Source of the DNA: Bacteroidota bacterium | Lineage (GTDB): Bacteria > Bacteroidota > Ignavibacteria > Ignavibacteriales > Melioribacteraceae | DNA length: 5,906 nt | Direction of reading: 5' to 3' | Assembly: GCA_023381535.1 (NCBI GenBank) | Contig: JAMCSN010000259.1 | Location: forward strand, 1-5,906 | Shown: positions 1 through 5,906 of the stretch, piece by piece | Layout of the letters: every line of letters starts with the position of its first letter | How positions within the stretch are numbered: position 1 is the stretch's first letter | Notes under the pieces: model-generated | What the model saw: the letters and a program-made list of their open reading frames with translations, nothing else | What the model was told of the DNA's origin: nothing | Database searches by the model: none | Program-made: the position numbers and the translations under genes

Positions 1-668
1 TCTTAATTATTTCCGGCGCGTTCAGCTGTTTCAAAAAAGATGTTCTCGTTAAGATCGGCGGATTTCTAAACGGGTGCATCGGCGAGGATATGGAAATCAT
101 CGTTAGAATTCAGCGACTGTTTCGGAACGAAAATCCCGAAACCCGCGTTGCAATAATTCCAGATCCGGTTTGCTGGACGGAAGCGCCCGAGACATTGAAG
201 ACTTTGGGCTTGCAAAGAAAACGATGGCAGAAAGGAACAATCATTAGTCTTTTACTTCACAGAAAATTATTGTTCAACTCGCAGTACGGACTTTTAGGAA
301 TGGTTGTCTTTCCATACTTCGTAATTTTCGAAATGCTGGGACCAATTATTGAAGTGTTCGGTTATTTTGTTTTTTTGGTTTCGGCGATATTCGGTTTAGT
401 TCCGCTAAGTTTTACAATCGTTTTTCTTTCGGTTGCAATTTTATACGGCGTAATTTTGTCTCTGCTGTCTGTTATCTTCGAAGAGTTAACTTTCAAAAAG
501 TATTCGCGCTACAGTCATTTGCTGGAACTTTTTGTTATTGCTATCGTAGAAAATTTCGGTTACCGCCAGCTATCATCATACTTTAGATTCAAGGGAACAC
601 TGGAGTATTTTCTGGGAGAAAGAGAATGGGGCAAGATGGAAAAGAAAGGGCTTACTAATAAGTTTTAA
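1..668 (+). CDS. Membrane-embedded family 2 glycosyltransferase (PgaC/cellulose-synthase-like), C-terminal part
   Basis: The reading frame is open from the left edge (first full codon at 3) to the stop at 666-668, giving 221 visible residues, so the start and the UDP-sugar-binding N-terminal half lie outside the window. The visible part begins with a conserved S-G-A-F strand followed by G-G-F. It then has the E-D pair of the catalytic base motif (visible residues 28-29) and Q-R-K-R-W at 71-75 (about 213-227), the QxxRW acceptor-site motif of processive GT2 enzymes. Three or four hydrophobic segments follow between about residues 96 and 160, including an F-E-x-L-G-P-I-I-E pattern, and then a basic amphipathic tail with W-G-K-M. 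This layout matches inner-membrane synthases that polymerise and translocate a polysaccharide from nucleotide sugars. The sugar cannot be told from this half. The next gene follows 78 bp downstream on the same strand and may be co-transcribed. Confidence 0.9.
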   Translation, partial: LIISGAFSCFKKDVLVKIGGFLNGCIGEDMEIIVRIQRLFRNENPETRVAIIPDPVCWTEAPETLKTLGLQRKRWQKGTIISLLLHRKLLFNSQYGLLGMVVFPYFVIFEMLGPIIEVFGYFVFLVSAIFGLVPLSFTIVFLSVAILYGVILSLLSVIFEELTFKKYSRYSHLLELFVIAIVENFGYRQLSSYFRFKGTLEYFLGEREWGKMEKKGLTNKF

Positions 669-746
669 CGAACAAAATAGGATCATTAATTATTTATTGC
701 GAGAAGAAAAGCATTTTAATTTGAAAACAAAATAAAGACTTGAGAA

Positions 747-2762
747 ATGCAAAACTTGGGTTACAGTAAAAAAGAACGAAGCAGGCTTAGTGATGCTCTT
801 AGCTATTTCATTTCTACCGTTCTGGGATTGCTTTTAATTTTTCTTTTGATCAGAGCATACGAAATCGTGTTCACTTGGAGTCACATTGCCGGGCAAGGTT
901 CAAGAATAATTTTGCTGCTTAGCTCATTCTTCTACGATATTTTATTTTTTCTTGAAGCCGTTGCATTCATCGGCGCAATTTACCTCGTGTTATTTTTCAT
1001 CCATAAAACTACTGCAAAAGTAATCCTAAATATTTTGTCGGTGCTGGTCGCTTTGATTTATCTTTTGCTCGTACTCTATTTTTCGAAGTCGGCAATTCCG
1101 CTGGGATCGGATTTGTTCGGATATTCGCTTTCTGAAATACATGAAACTGTAACTGCCGCCGGCGGGATGAATCCACTCTACTTTTTGTTCTTCGCCATCT
1201 TTGTTTCTGTAGTCGTAGTGGCGTTATTATTTTTCAGAAAGATTAAACTCAACCAAAAGTTTGTTACCATATCAATTTTTTTAATGATAGCGTCTGTGCT
1301 TTTCGGTTCCGGATTTGAACCTTTGCCCAAAGATTTCGCAAACACTTCTGTTTACTTTGCCGTTGTAAATAAACTGCAGTTCTTCTCATCTAAGACCTAT
1401 ACTTATTTCTTCGAGAAAGACACCGAGCTTCCGGTTTCAAATTATTATATCGAGAAGAGCAACGGGGACAATATTTCGTTCAACTATACGGACGACAAAT
1501 ATCCTTTTCTTCATGAAGAAAAGACTCCTGACGTACTTGCAAACTATTTTAACGTGAGCGACAAAAAACCGAACTTCGTTTTCATCATTACTGAAAGTTT
1601 GGGACGCGGATATTCCGGCGAGAACGCTTACTTAGGAAGTTTTACGCCGTTCCTCGATTCATTGGAAAAAAAAAGTCTTTACTGGGAAAACTTTTTAAGC
1701 ACGGGCGGCAGAACATTCGCTGCACTGCCGTCGATATTCGGTTCGCTTCCCTTCGGTGAAAAAGGTTTTCTTGAGATGGGCGATAAAATGCCCAGCCATT
1801 TTTCTCTGATCAAGTATTTGAAACATTACGGATACACTGCAAATTTCTATTACGGCGGGGACGCACATTTTGATTTGATGGATGTTTTCCTTCGCAAGCA
1901 AAACATCGATTTAATTCTTGATCAGAAAAATTTTGGCAACGGATACAAAAAGATGCCTACTGCAAGCAGCGGCTTTTCTTGGGGATACGGCGACAAGGAT
2001 TTATTCAAACGAAGTTTTGACATAATTAATTCTTGCAAAACAGAGAACCAGATGAATATTTATCTTACTTTGTCAATGCACTCGCCGTTCATCGTTGATA
2101 ACATGGACTACTACCGGACAAAATTCGATGCTGTTTATTCCAAACTTAATTTGGATCCGCAGACAATGGATGCAGTAAAAAATTACAGAGATATACTTTC
2201 ATGTGTACTTTATACCGATGATGCGTTCAAAGAATTTTTTGATGAATACAAAAAACGGGATGACTTCAACAACACAATCTTCATCATCACCGGTGATCAC
2301 AGAATGCCGGAAATACCGATCACAACACAGATCGACCGGTTTCATGTTCCGCTTATCATTTATTCCCCTCTATTGAAAAGAACTGCAAAATTTTCATCCG
2401 TATCTTCACATTTCGATATAACTCCTACTCTTCTTGCATTTCTTTCAGACCGATACAAAACTAAAAAAATTACCGCTTCAACTTTTATTGGTTCAACTTT
2501 GGATACGGCGCGACAATTTAGAGACATACACAGCTACCCGCTTATGCGAAACAAGAATGAACTATTGGATTATCTGTACCAAGATTATTTCTATTCCGAT
2601 AAGACACTTTACAAGATTAGTCCGGATTTGGACATCTCGCCCATCAACGACAACGTGGTTGAGAACAAAATTGCTAATATGTTCGATGATTTCAAGCGGA
2701 GAAATAATTTTATGATTCAGACCGGAACGTTAGTCCCCGATAGTCTTCTCAATTGGAGATGA
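747..2762 (+). CDS. LtaS/OpgB-type membrane phospho-alcohol transferase (sulfatase-fold family)
   Basis: A 671-residue inner-membrane protein. Residues 17-40, 55-80, 90-112, 143-163 and 171-188 are hydrophobic, so about five membrane helices precede an extracytoplasmic domain that starts near 273. That domain has the metal-binding and catalytic pattern of the LTA-synthase family: E283 in I-T-E-S, T323 as nucleophile in G-G-R-T, Y-G-G-D at 369-372, W-G-Y-G-D-K-D at 412-418, H445 in M-H-S-P-F, D517-H518 in T-G-D-H-R, and H555/D557 in S-H-F-D-I-T-P. Threonine in place of a C/S-x-P-x-R motif argues against a true formylglycine sulfatase. Known relatives move phosphoglycerol or phosphoethanolamine from phospholipid onto a glycan or lipid; the acceptor here is unknown, and neighbouring glycan genes suggest decoration of an exopolysaccharide. 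The ATG at 747 is the natural start before the first helix, though its upstream T-T-G-A-G-A is a weak ribosome-binding site. An alternative role is phosphodiesterase or phosphatase. Confidence 0.88.
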   Translation: MQNLGYSKKERSRLSDALSYFISTVLGLLLIFLLIRAYEIVFTWSHIAGQGSRIILLLSSFFYDILFFLEAVAFIGAIYLVLFFIHKTTAKVILNILSVLVALIYLLLVLYFSKSAIPLGSDLFGYSLSEIHETVTAAGGMNPLYFLFFAIFVSVVVVALLFFRKIKLNQKFVTISIFLMIASVLFGSGFEPLPKDFANTSVYFAVVNKLQFFSSKTYTYFFEKDTELPVSNYYIEKSNGDNISFNYTDDKYPFLHEEKTPDVLANYFNVSDKKPNFVFIITESLGRGYSGENAYLGSFTPFLDSLEKKSLYWENFLSTGGRTFAALPSIFGSLPFGEKGFLEMGDKMPSHFSLIKYLKHYGYTANFYYGGDAHFDLMDVFLRKQNIDLILDQKNFGNGYKKMPTASSGFSWGYGDKDLFKRSFDIINSCKTENQMNIYLTLSMHSPFIVDNMDYYRTKFDAVYSKLNLDPQTMDAVKNYRDILSCVLYTDDAFKEFFDEYKKRDDFNNTIFIITGDHRMPEIPITTQIDRFHVPLIIYSPLLKRTAKFSSVSSHFDITPTLLAFLSDRYKTKKITASTFIGSTLDTARQFRDIHSYPLMRNKNELLDYLYQDYFYSDKTLYKISPDLDISPINDNVVENKIANMFDDFKRRNNFMIQTGTLVPDSLLNWR

Positions 2763-2764
2763 AA

Positions 2765-3934
2765 TTACTTTTCAGGCAATGCGTTGTAAAAATTTCTCAG
2801 GATATTGCTAACAAGCGGCTCGTAGTATAGCCAGAAAAAACTTTTCCGTTCAGCTGCGTCGTTAGATGGATACATGAACCATCTGAACTTTGTAATTCCC
2901 TCAAACTTTGCAAGAAAAGAATCAATCGGGTTATCGCAGAAGTCTCCGCAGAAGTAATAAAATTTATAATCGTTATCGTAATGTTCAATCACAGCCGGGA
3001 ACGGATTCGGGATGTTGATTGATTTTAAAATCGAGTCGCCGCGAGCATTTGAAAAAATCCGGTAAACGGAAACAACATTGTTCGTCTGCCGCGTGAGCAT
3101 CACATCAAACCAGTATGAGTACTTTATCTTCCTTGGAATCTGAAATCTGCTTTGGTTCAAATCGTTTGAGATGATGTAAGGCACTTCGTCATTTAGATCT
3201 TTTTTGTACTCAAGAATTTCAACTTTGCCTTTATCATTCACTAAAACGATTCCGGATTTTTTAAACGGCCATTGATGGTTGTGCTGATATTTGTAGTCCC
3301 GCGTAACCCATACCGGGATTTCTTTGTTAACCGTTGTATCTAGACTGAAAAAATATCTACCGGTCCAACCCGTCCACTGCACACCGAACATATCTTCAAA
3401 CATCGAACGTACCGATCTTGAAGTCGGCGTCGCAATGTCGTTGAACTCGGTTAAAATTAATTTGTGTTTCTGCTTCATCAATTCCAAAAGTTTCAAATCA
3501 TTAAGCGTCATCCCGCCGTACATCAGTTTTGAATATTCGCCTCTTGCATTGTCGCTGAACCAGTCTTTGTTGAAGATTCCGTATGTGTCCGTGAAATAAA
3601 TCATGTCGTTTCTGTCGGCAAAATTGTTAAGCGCAGAATCGTCATATTTTTGAAAATCTTTTACCAGATACTGCCATTTATCTTTCGGAAAGAATCCGTA
3701 ATAGTCTTCGGATACGGAATACAAGTCGCGGTTTGGCTTGCAATATTTTTCGTGAGTTAAAATCCAGTTGAAGGATTCGTGTTCGTTGCCTTGTGCGGTT
3801 AGAACGGTCTTATCGACAATTGCAGCCTTCAGTTCTTTCTTCGGCTTAACTAACCACGATAAGAACATCAATACCGGCAGCATAGAAACAACGAGGATGA
3901 GCGCAACTATACCGATGAGATGTTTTTTTTTCAT
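2765..3934 (-). CDS. Uncharacterised single-pass, probably periplasmic protein in the YaiO operon
   Basis: I do not recognise a named family. Starting at the ATG at 3934 gives 389 residues. Residues 6-28 form one hydrophobic helix after a basic M-K-K-K, so the protein is probably an N-in anchored protein with about 360 residues in the periplasm. The mature part starts with an A-A-I-V-D-K-T strand (37-43) and contains M-I-Y-F-T-D-T-Y-G (111-119), Y-G-G-M-T (139-143), L-T-E-F-N (161-165), W-T-G-W-T-G-R-Y (187-194) and C-G-D-F-C-D (329-334). The alternation of hydrophobic strands with helices hints at a Rossmann or glutamine-amidotransferase-like core, but that is inference. C329 and C333 could form a disulfide. 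The start lies 12 nt after the YaiO stop, which indicates one transcript and possibly translational coupling. A TTG at 3946, abutting that stop, would add four residues, but the ATG before the basic stretch is preferred. Its role in glycan assembly or export is only suggested by its neighbours. Confidence 0.82.
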   Translation of the reverse strand: MKKKHLIGIVALILVVSMLPVLMFLSWLVKPKKELKAAIVDKTVLTAQGNEHESFNWILTHEKYCKPNRDLYSVSEDYYGFFPKDKWQYLVKDFQKYDDSALNNFADRNDMIYFTDTYGIFNKDWFSDNARGEYSKLMYGGMTLNDLKLLELMKQKHKLILTEFNDIATPTSRSVRSMFEDMFGVQWTGWTGRYFFSLDTTVNKEIPVWVTRDYKYQHNHQWPFKKSGIVLVNDKGKVEILEYKKDLNDEVPYIISNDLNQSRFQIPRKIKYSYWFDVMLTRQTNNVVSVYRIFSNARGDSILKSINIPNPFPAVIEHYDNDYKFYYFCGDFCDNPIDSFLAKFEGITKFRWFMYPSNDAAERKSFFWLYYEPLVSNILRNFYNALPEK

Positions 3935-3946
3935 TCGTTCATTCAA

Positions 3947-5164
3947 TCAAAACAAAAACTTAATTCCCATACCAAACGATAATTTAGTACGAAAACTTCC
4001 GGTGAGATATTCTTCACTATTGTAATCTCCGGATACGTTAAGAATTAAAACACGGCTCACTTTCGATTGATACTCTAATCCAAGTTTATTTGACTTCAAC
4101 CAGTTGCCTTGAAGGTCAATCGAAGTTTCGTCCGGCGTAATTCCGGTTCCGACCGATAACGCCAAATAATCATCGGCACTTGAAAAGTAATAACGAACAA
4201 TCAACGAATATGAATGAGAAGCTTTCTCTACTGAAGGTGTAATAAATGTTCTAAGCGAGAACCAATAGTTTCCGTAATACTTTCCCAAGGCAAAAGTGTA
4301 AATCCATGTGTCGCTGGAATATCGGAGGAGGCGAAAGCCGCCGTCAATTTCAAAACTTAAAGGAAGACTGATATAGAGTGACGCACCGTATCTGTTCTTC
4401 GGAAACAATCCATCTTGTGAATAACCAAAGTTTAAGTAAGAATAAATTCCGTTGCCGAACCGAGGGTACATGTCCACTTCGTATTGAACACCGCTTGTTC
4501 CAAATCTTCTGGCAAGATTCATTCTGAGAATAGCTGTTCCGATCGGAGTGCGCCGCGAATAACTTATCGATCCCAGTTGCCACGGGTCGAAAGTTTTGTC
4601 GAACTTGTCGTATTCATACGTAACTCCGATTGTGTTCTTTCTAACTTTTTCTTTCAATCTTTCCGCGAATGACAATGCATCGGAATTGGAGCTGTTAAGA
4701 GAGAGCAGTTTTTCAAGAACTGAAAAAGCTTCGTCATATCTTTCAAGATCATTCAGCACGCGCGCTTTCTTTAGTAAAAAGTCGGAAGAGGTTGGATTAT
4801 AACCCAATCCCCGGTTACAATATTCAAGTGCTTTCGGCGAGTTGCCCGACCAGTATTCAAGATCGATCGCCGCATTGATGGCATCTTCGTTGGTTGAATC
4901 CCTTCGCAAAACATTTGTTAAAACGGTTCTGGCGCTGTCGTACATGCTGTCCCATGTGTACAGTCTTCCAAGAAAAACCGATACGTCGCTGTAGTTGGGA
5001 CTTTTTATTAGGATGGTTTTACAAAGCTCGCGTGCAAGTTTTCTATTCTTCTGGTTGAATGCTGCGTCTCTAGCTTTCACGAAAAGTTCATCTGAAGAAA
5101 GTTGGTTTTGCGCAAACAGACTGACGCTGAAAAGAAAAATCAAAAAGAAAGAAATACGTCTCAT
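3947..5164 (-). CDS. TPR plus YaiO-family outer-membrane beta-barrel protein
   Basis: A 405-residue exported protein. Residues 1-18 are a clear Sec signal peptide (M-R-R, hydrophobic core, likely cleavage after L-F-A). Residues about 24-172 are helical TPR-like repeats with typical A/L/Y spacing. From about 178 to the end the protein turns into amphipathic beta strands rich in Y, G and F. This region carries the YaiO barrel signature: D-P-W near 193-195, A-R-R-F-G at 218-222, the D-x-Y-P-R-F-G-N-G-I-Y run at 231-241, L-F-P-K-N-R-Y-G at 253-260, G-K-Y-Y-G-N-Y-W at 294-301 and T-P-D-E at 343-346. It ends in L-F, the terminal phenylalanine expected for BamA-assembled barrels. E. coli YaiO is shorter and is mostly barrel, so the TPR arm is an added domain, comparable to the TPR-barrel layout of glycan exporters such as PgaA. 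Export of an exopolysaccharide is the likely role by analogy; YaiO function is not firmly established. The start is supported by a GAGGAG site just upstream and by the signal peptide. Confidence 0.9.
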   Translation of the reverse strand: MRRISFFLIFLFSVSLFAQNQLSSDELFVKARDAAFNQKNRKLARELCKTILIKSPNYSDVSVFLGRLYTWDSMYDSARTVLTNVLRRDSTNEDAINAAIDLEYWSGNSPKALEYCNRGLGYNPTSSDFLLKKARVLNDLERYDEAFSVLEKLLSLNSSNSDALSFAERLKEKVRKNTIGVTYEYDKFDKTFDPWQLGSISYSRRTPIGTAILRMNLARRFGTSGVQYEVDMYPRFGNGIYSYLNFGYSQDGLFPKNRYGASLYISLPLSFEIDGGFRLLRYSSDTWIYTFALGKYYGNYWFSLRTFITPSVEKASHSYSLIVRYYFSSADDYLALSVGTGITPDETSIDLQGNWLKSNKLGLEYQSKVSRVLILNVSGDYNSEEYLTGSFRTKLSFGMGIKFLF

Positions 5165-5167
5165 CGG

Positions 5168-5173
5168 CTCCTC
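5168..5173 (-). promoter_or_regulatory. Shine-Dalgarno site of the YaiO gene
   Basis: On the minus strand GAGGAG ends 3 nt before the ATG at 5164 (the GAGG core lies 5 nt away). It supports this ATG as the start and is clearly stronger than the sites before the other two complete genes in the window. Confidence 0.55.
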
Positions 5174-5199
5174 AGTAGTTTATGAGTAGTAACAACCAA

Positions 5200-5228
5200 A
5201 TTGTACCGCGTTACATTTTCCACTTCAA
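5200..5228 (-). promoter_or_regulatory. Putative sigma70-like promoter for the YaiO operon
   Basis: On the minus strand TTGAAG (5228-5223) and TACAAT (5205-5200) are separated by exactly 17 bp. They match TTGACA at 4 of 6 positions and TATAAT at 5 of 6. The expected transcription start, about 7 nt after the -10 box, would give a leader of roughly 25-30 nt before the ribosome-binding site and ATG. TACAAT is followed by TTG, so a Bacteroidota-type -7 element (TAnnTTTG) is nearly formed but has one base too many. The call rests on pattern only. The position between an upstream terminator and the start codon is what makes it credible. Confidence 0.45.
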
Positions 5229-5337
5229 GAATAAGATTCATACAAGAATATTAAAAAATATGTTTAGTGCAAAATGCTTACGATTGTATAATTTCTTTTC
5301 GCAAAGTTGAATGCGCTAGGAAAAAATCCCGATCTTT

Positions 5338-5368
5338 AAAAGCAAAAGAGCCCGTTACCGGGCCCCTC
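5338..5368 (-). terminator. Rho-independent terminator of the T9SS-tail gene
   Basis: Read on the minus strand, the arm at 5368-5359 (GAGGGGCCCG) pairs with the arm at 5354-5345 (CGGGCTCTTT). The result is a 10-bp stem with three G-U pairs and a G+C-rich top, closed by a GTAA (GNRA) tetraloop at 5358-5355. It runs into TTTT-GC-TTTT at 5347-5338. It lies 74 bp behind the stop codon at 5442 and upstream of the YaiO promoter, so it should separate the two transcription units. Confidence 0.75.
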
Positions 5369-5389
5369 TGCAAACTCTTGCGTATTGGC

Positions 5390-5427
5390 AGAAGAGGCAA
5401 ACTCATTTTATTTCGCTTGCCTCTTCT
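5390..5427. repeat. Perfect 11-bp inverted repeat in the 3' UTR of the T9SS-tail gene
   Basis: AGAAGAGGCAA at 5390-5400 and its exact reverse complement at 5417-5427 flank a 16-nt AT-rich loop. It lies 15 bp downstream of the stop at 5442 and 21 bp before the terminator hairpin, as read on the minus strand. It has no T-tract of its own on either strand, so it is more likely a transcript-stabilising or auxiliary hairpin than a second complete terminator. Confidence 0.6.
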
Positions 5428-5441
5428 TGGGAGGAATCAAA

Positions 5442-5906
5442 TTACTTTATCAAAATCATCTTCTTAGAGATGTTAACGTTGTTGCCACTGAATCTGTAGA
5501 TGTACATTCCGGAAGCAAAACTGCTTGCGTTAAAGTTTACGTTGTGAATGCCAGCGCTAATTTCACCATCGATCAAATTAGCTACTTCTTGACCGAGTAC
5601 GTTGTAAACTTTCAGCGAATATCTTCCACTAACCGGTACAGCAAACTGAATTGTTGTAGCCGGGTTGAATGGATTCGGATAGTTCTGAGCAAGATTAAAT
5701 TCTGTCGGTATTGTATCCGTTCCGTTAACCGATGTTGCGGTATTGCCGTCGCCAGATTTGTAAATGCTGCCCGATTTTGTTCCAACGAATACATTGTTGG
5801 AATTCGGATTAGCTGCTACTGAACAAGCACCGGCGCCGCTCAAACCGAGATCAGACCATGTATTGCCGTCATCGGAAGAAACTTGAATGCCGCTTGTAAT
5901 CGAGCT
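5442..5906 (-). CDS. Secreted Asp-box (BNR) repeat protein with T9SS type A sorting tail, C-terminal part
   Basis: The frame is open from the right edge to the stop at 5444-5442, giving 154 visible residues; the N-terminus lies beyond the window. Visible residues 10-17 read S-S-D-D-G-N-T-W, an exact Asp-box (S-x-D-x-G-x-T-W) as found in sialidase-like and YCF48-like beta-propellers. It is followed by a propeller-like strand V-F-V-G-T and an I-Y-K-S-G-D-G-N turn that looks like a second, degenerate Asp-box lacking its tryptophan. After a short linker comes the T9SS domain: Q-N-Y-P-N-P-F-N-P, T-T-I-Q-F, Y-N-V-L-G-Q-E-V, a G-x-H-x-V strand, S-G-M-Y-I-Y-R-F and a terminal K-K-M-I-L-I-K. Such tails direct export across the outer membrane by the type IX system and are usually removed. 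The propeller's ligand is unknown. A TTG at 5843 is only an internal leucine codon, because coding continues upstream to the edge. The gene has its own terminator. Confidence 0.9.
   Translation of the reverse strand, partial: SSITSGIQVSSDDGNTWSDLGLSGAGACSVAANPNSNNVFVGTKSGSIYKSGDGNTATSVNGTDTIPTEFNLAQNYPNPFNPATTIQFAVPVSGRYSLKVYNVLGQEVANLIDGEISAGIHNVNFNASSFASGMYIYRFSGNNVNISKKMILIK

Noticed and set aside
669..746. A separate promoter for the transferase gene, with TTG and TAATTTG elements 17 bp apart
   Set aside because: The elements fit neither the sigma70 nor the Bacteroidota consensus well, and the 78-bp gap is short enough for co-transcription with the glycosyltransferase.
2434..2715. A 93-codon open frame inside the transferase gene
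   Set aside because: It overlaps the conserved C-terminal part of the transferase in another frame and has no plausible start context or domain.
747..2762. True arylsulfatase annotation for the alkaline-phosphatase-fold protein
   Set aside because: The nucleophile position is G-G-R-T with no C/S-x-P-x-R formylglycine motif, and the multi-helix N-terminus fits LtaS/OpgB-type enzymes.
3324..3599. A plus-strand open frame opposite the unassigned periplasmic gene
   Set aside because: Its product shows no domain, and the minus-strand frame is a full-length anchored protein coupled to YaiO.
5385..5822. A 145-codon plus-strand open frame
   Set aside because: It lies antisense to the T9SS-tail gene, whose protein shows clear family motifs, and it gives a cysteine-rich product with no recognisable domain. 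It is a shadow frame.
1..5906. CRISPR array, tRNA, rRNA, insertion sequence or phage attachment site
   Set aside because: I saw no regularly spaced repeats, cloverleaf, transposase motifs or flanking terminal repeats. Nearly all of the window is accounted for by five genes.

Overview
The window most likely comes from a Gram-negative bacterium of the Bacteroidota/Ignavibacteriota (FCB) group. The best evidence is the right-hand partial gene, whose C-terminus carries a type IX secretion (T9SS type A) sorting tail built around the N-Y-P-N-P-F-N-P motif that is common in Ignavibacteria-like genomes. The AT-rich coding style fits, and so does an outer-membrane barrel of the YaiO family ending in phenylalanine. 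No phylogenetic marker is present, so the assignment rests on these family signatures.

Layout from left to right. (1) Positions 1-668, plus strand: the C-terminal half of a membrane-embedded family 2 glycosyltransferase, cut by the window edge. It has the catalytic E-D and QxxRW motifs followed by membrane helices. (2) 747-2762, plus strand: a 671-residue polytopic membrane protein with a periplasmic alkaline-phosphatase-fold domain of the LtaS/OpgB type (phosphoglycerol- or phosphoethanolamine-transferase-like). (3) 2765-3934, minus strand: a 389-residue single-pass protein, probably periplasmic, that I cannot assign to a named family. (4) 3947-5164, minus strand: a TPR plus YaiO-type outer-membrane beta-barrel protein with a signal peptide. 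(5) 5165-5441: an intergenic region with a sigma70-like promoter and ribosome-binding site for the YaiO gene, and a GUAA-tetraloop terminator plus a second perfect hairpin behind the next gene. (6) 5442-5906, minus strand: the C-terminal end of an Asp-box (BNR) repeat protein with a T9SS sorting tail, cut by the right edge.

Genes 1-4 read as an exopolysaccharide or surface-glycan locus made of two convergent pairs whose stop codons lie 2 bp apart. The glycosyltransferase would polymerise and translocate a glycan at the inner membrane. The LtaS-like enzyme could add a phospho-alcohol substituent on the periplasmic side. The TPR-YaiO protein is a plausible outer-membrane export component, and the unknown anchored protein shares its operon and may be a periplasmic partner. 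The pairing of a GT2 enzyme with YaiO echoes the yaiO/yaiP neighbourhood of E. coli, whose function is itself not established. The pathway is inferred from context; the family assignments rest on motifs visible in the sequence. The T9SS protein has its own terminator and is probably an unrelated secreted protein.
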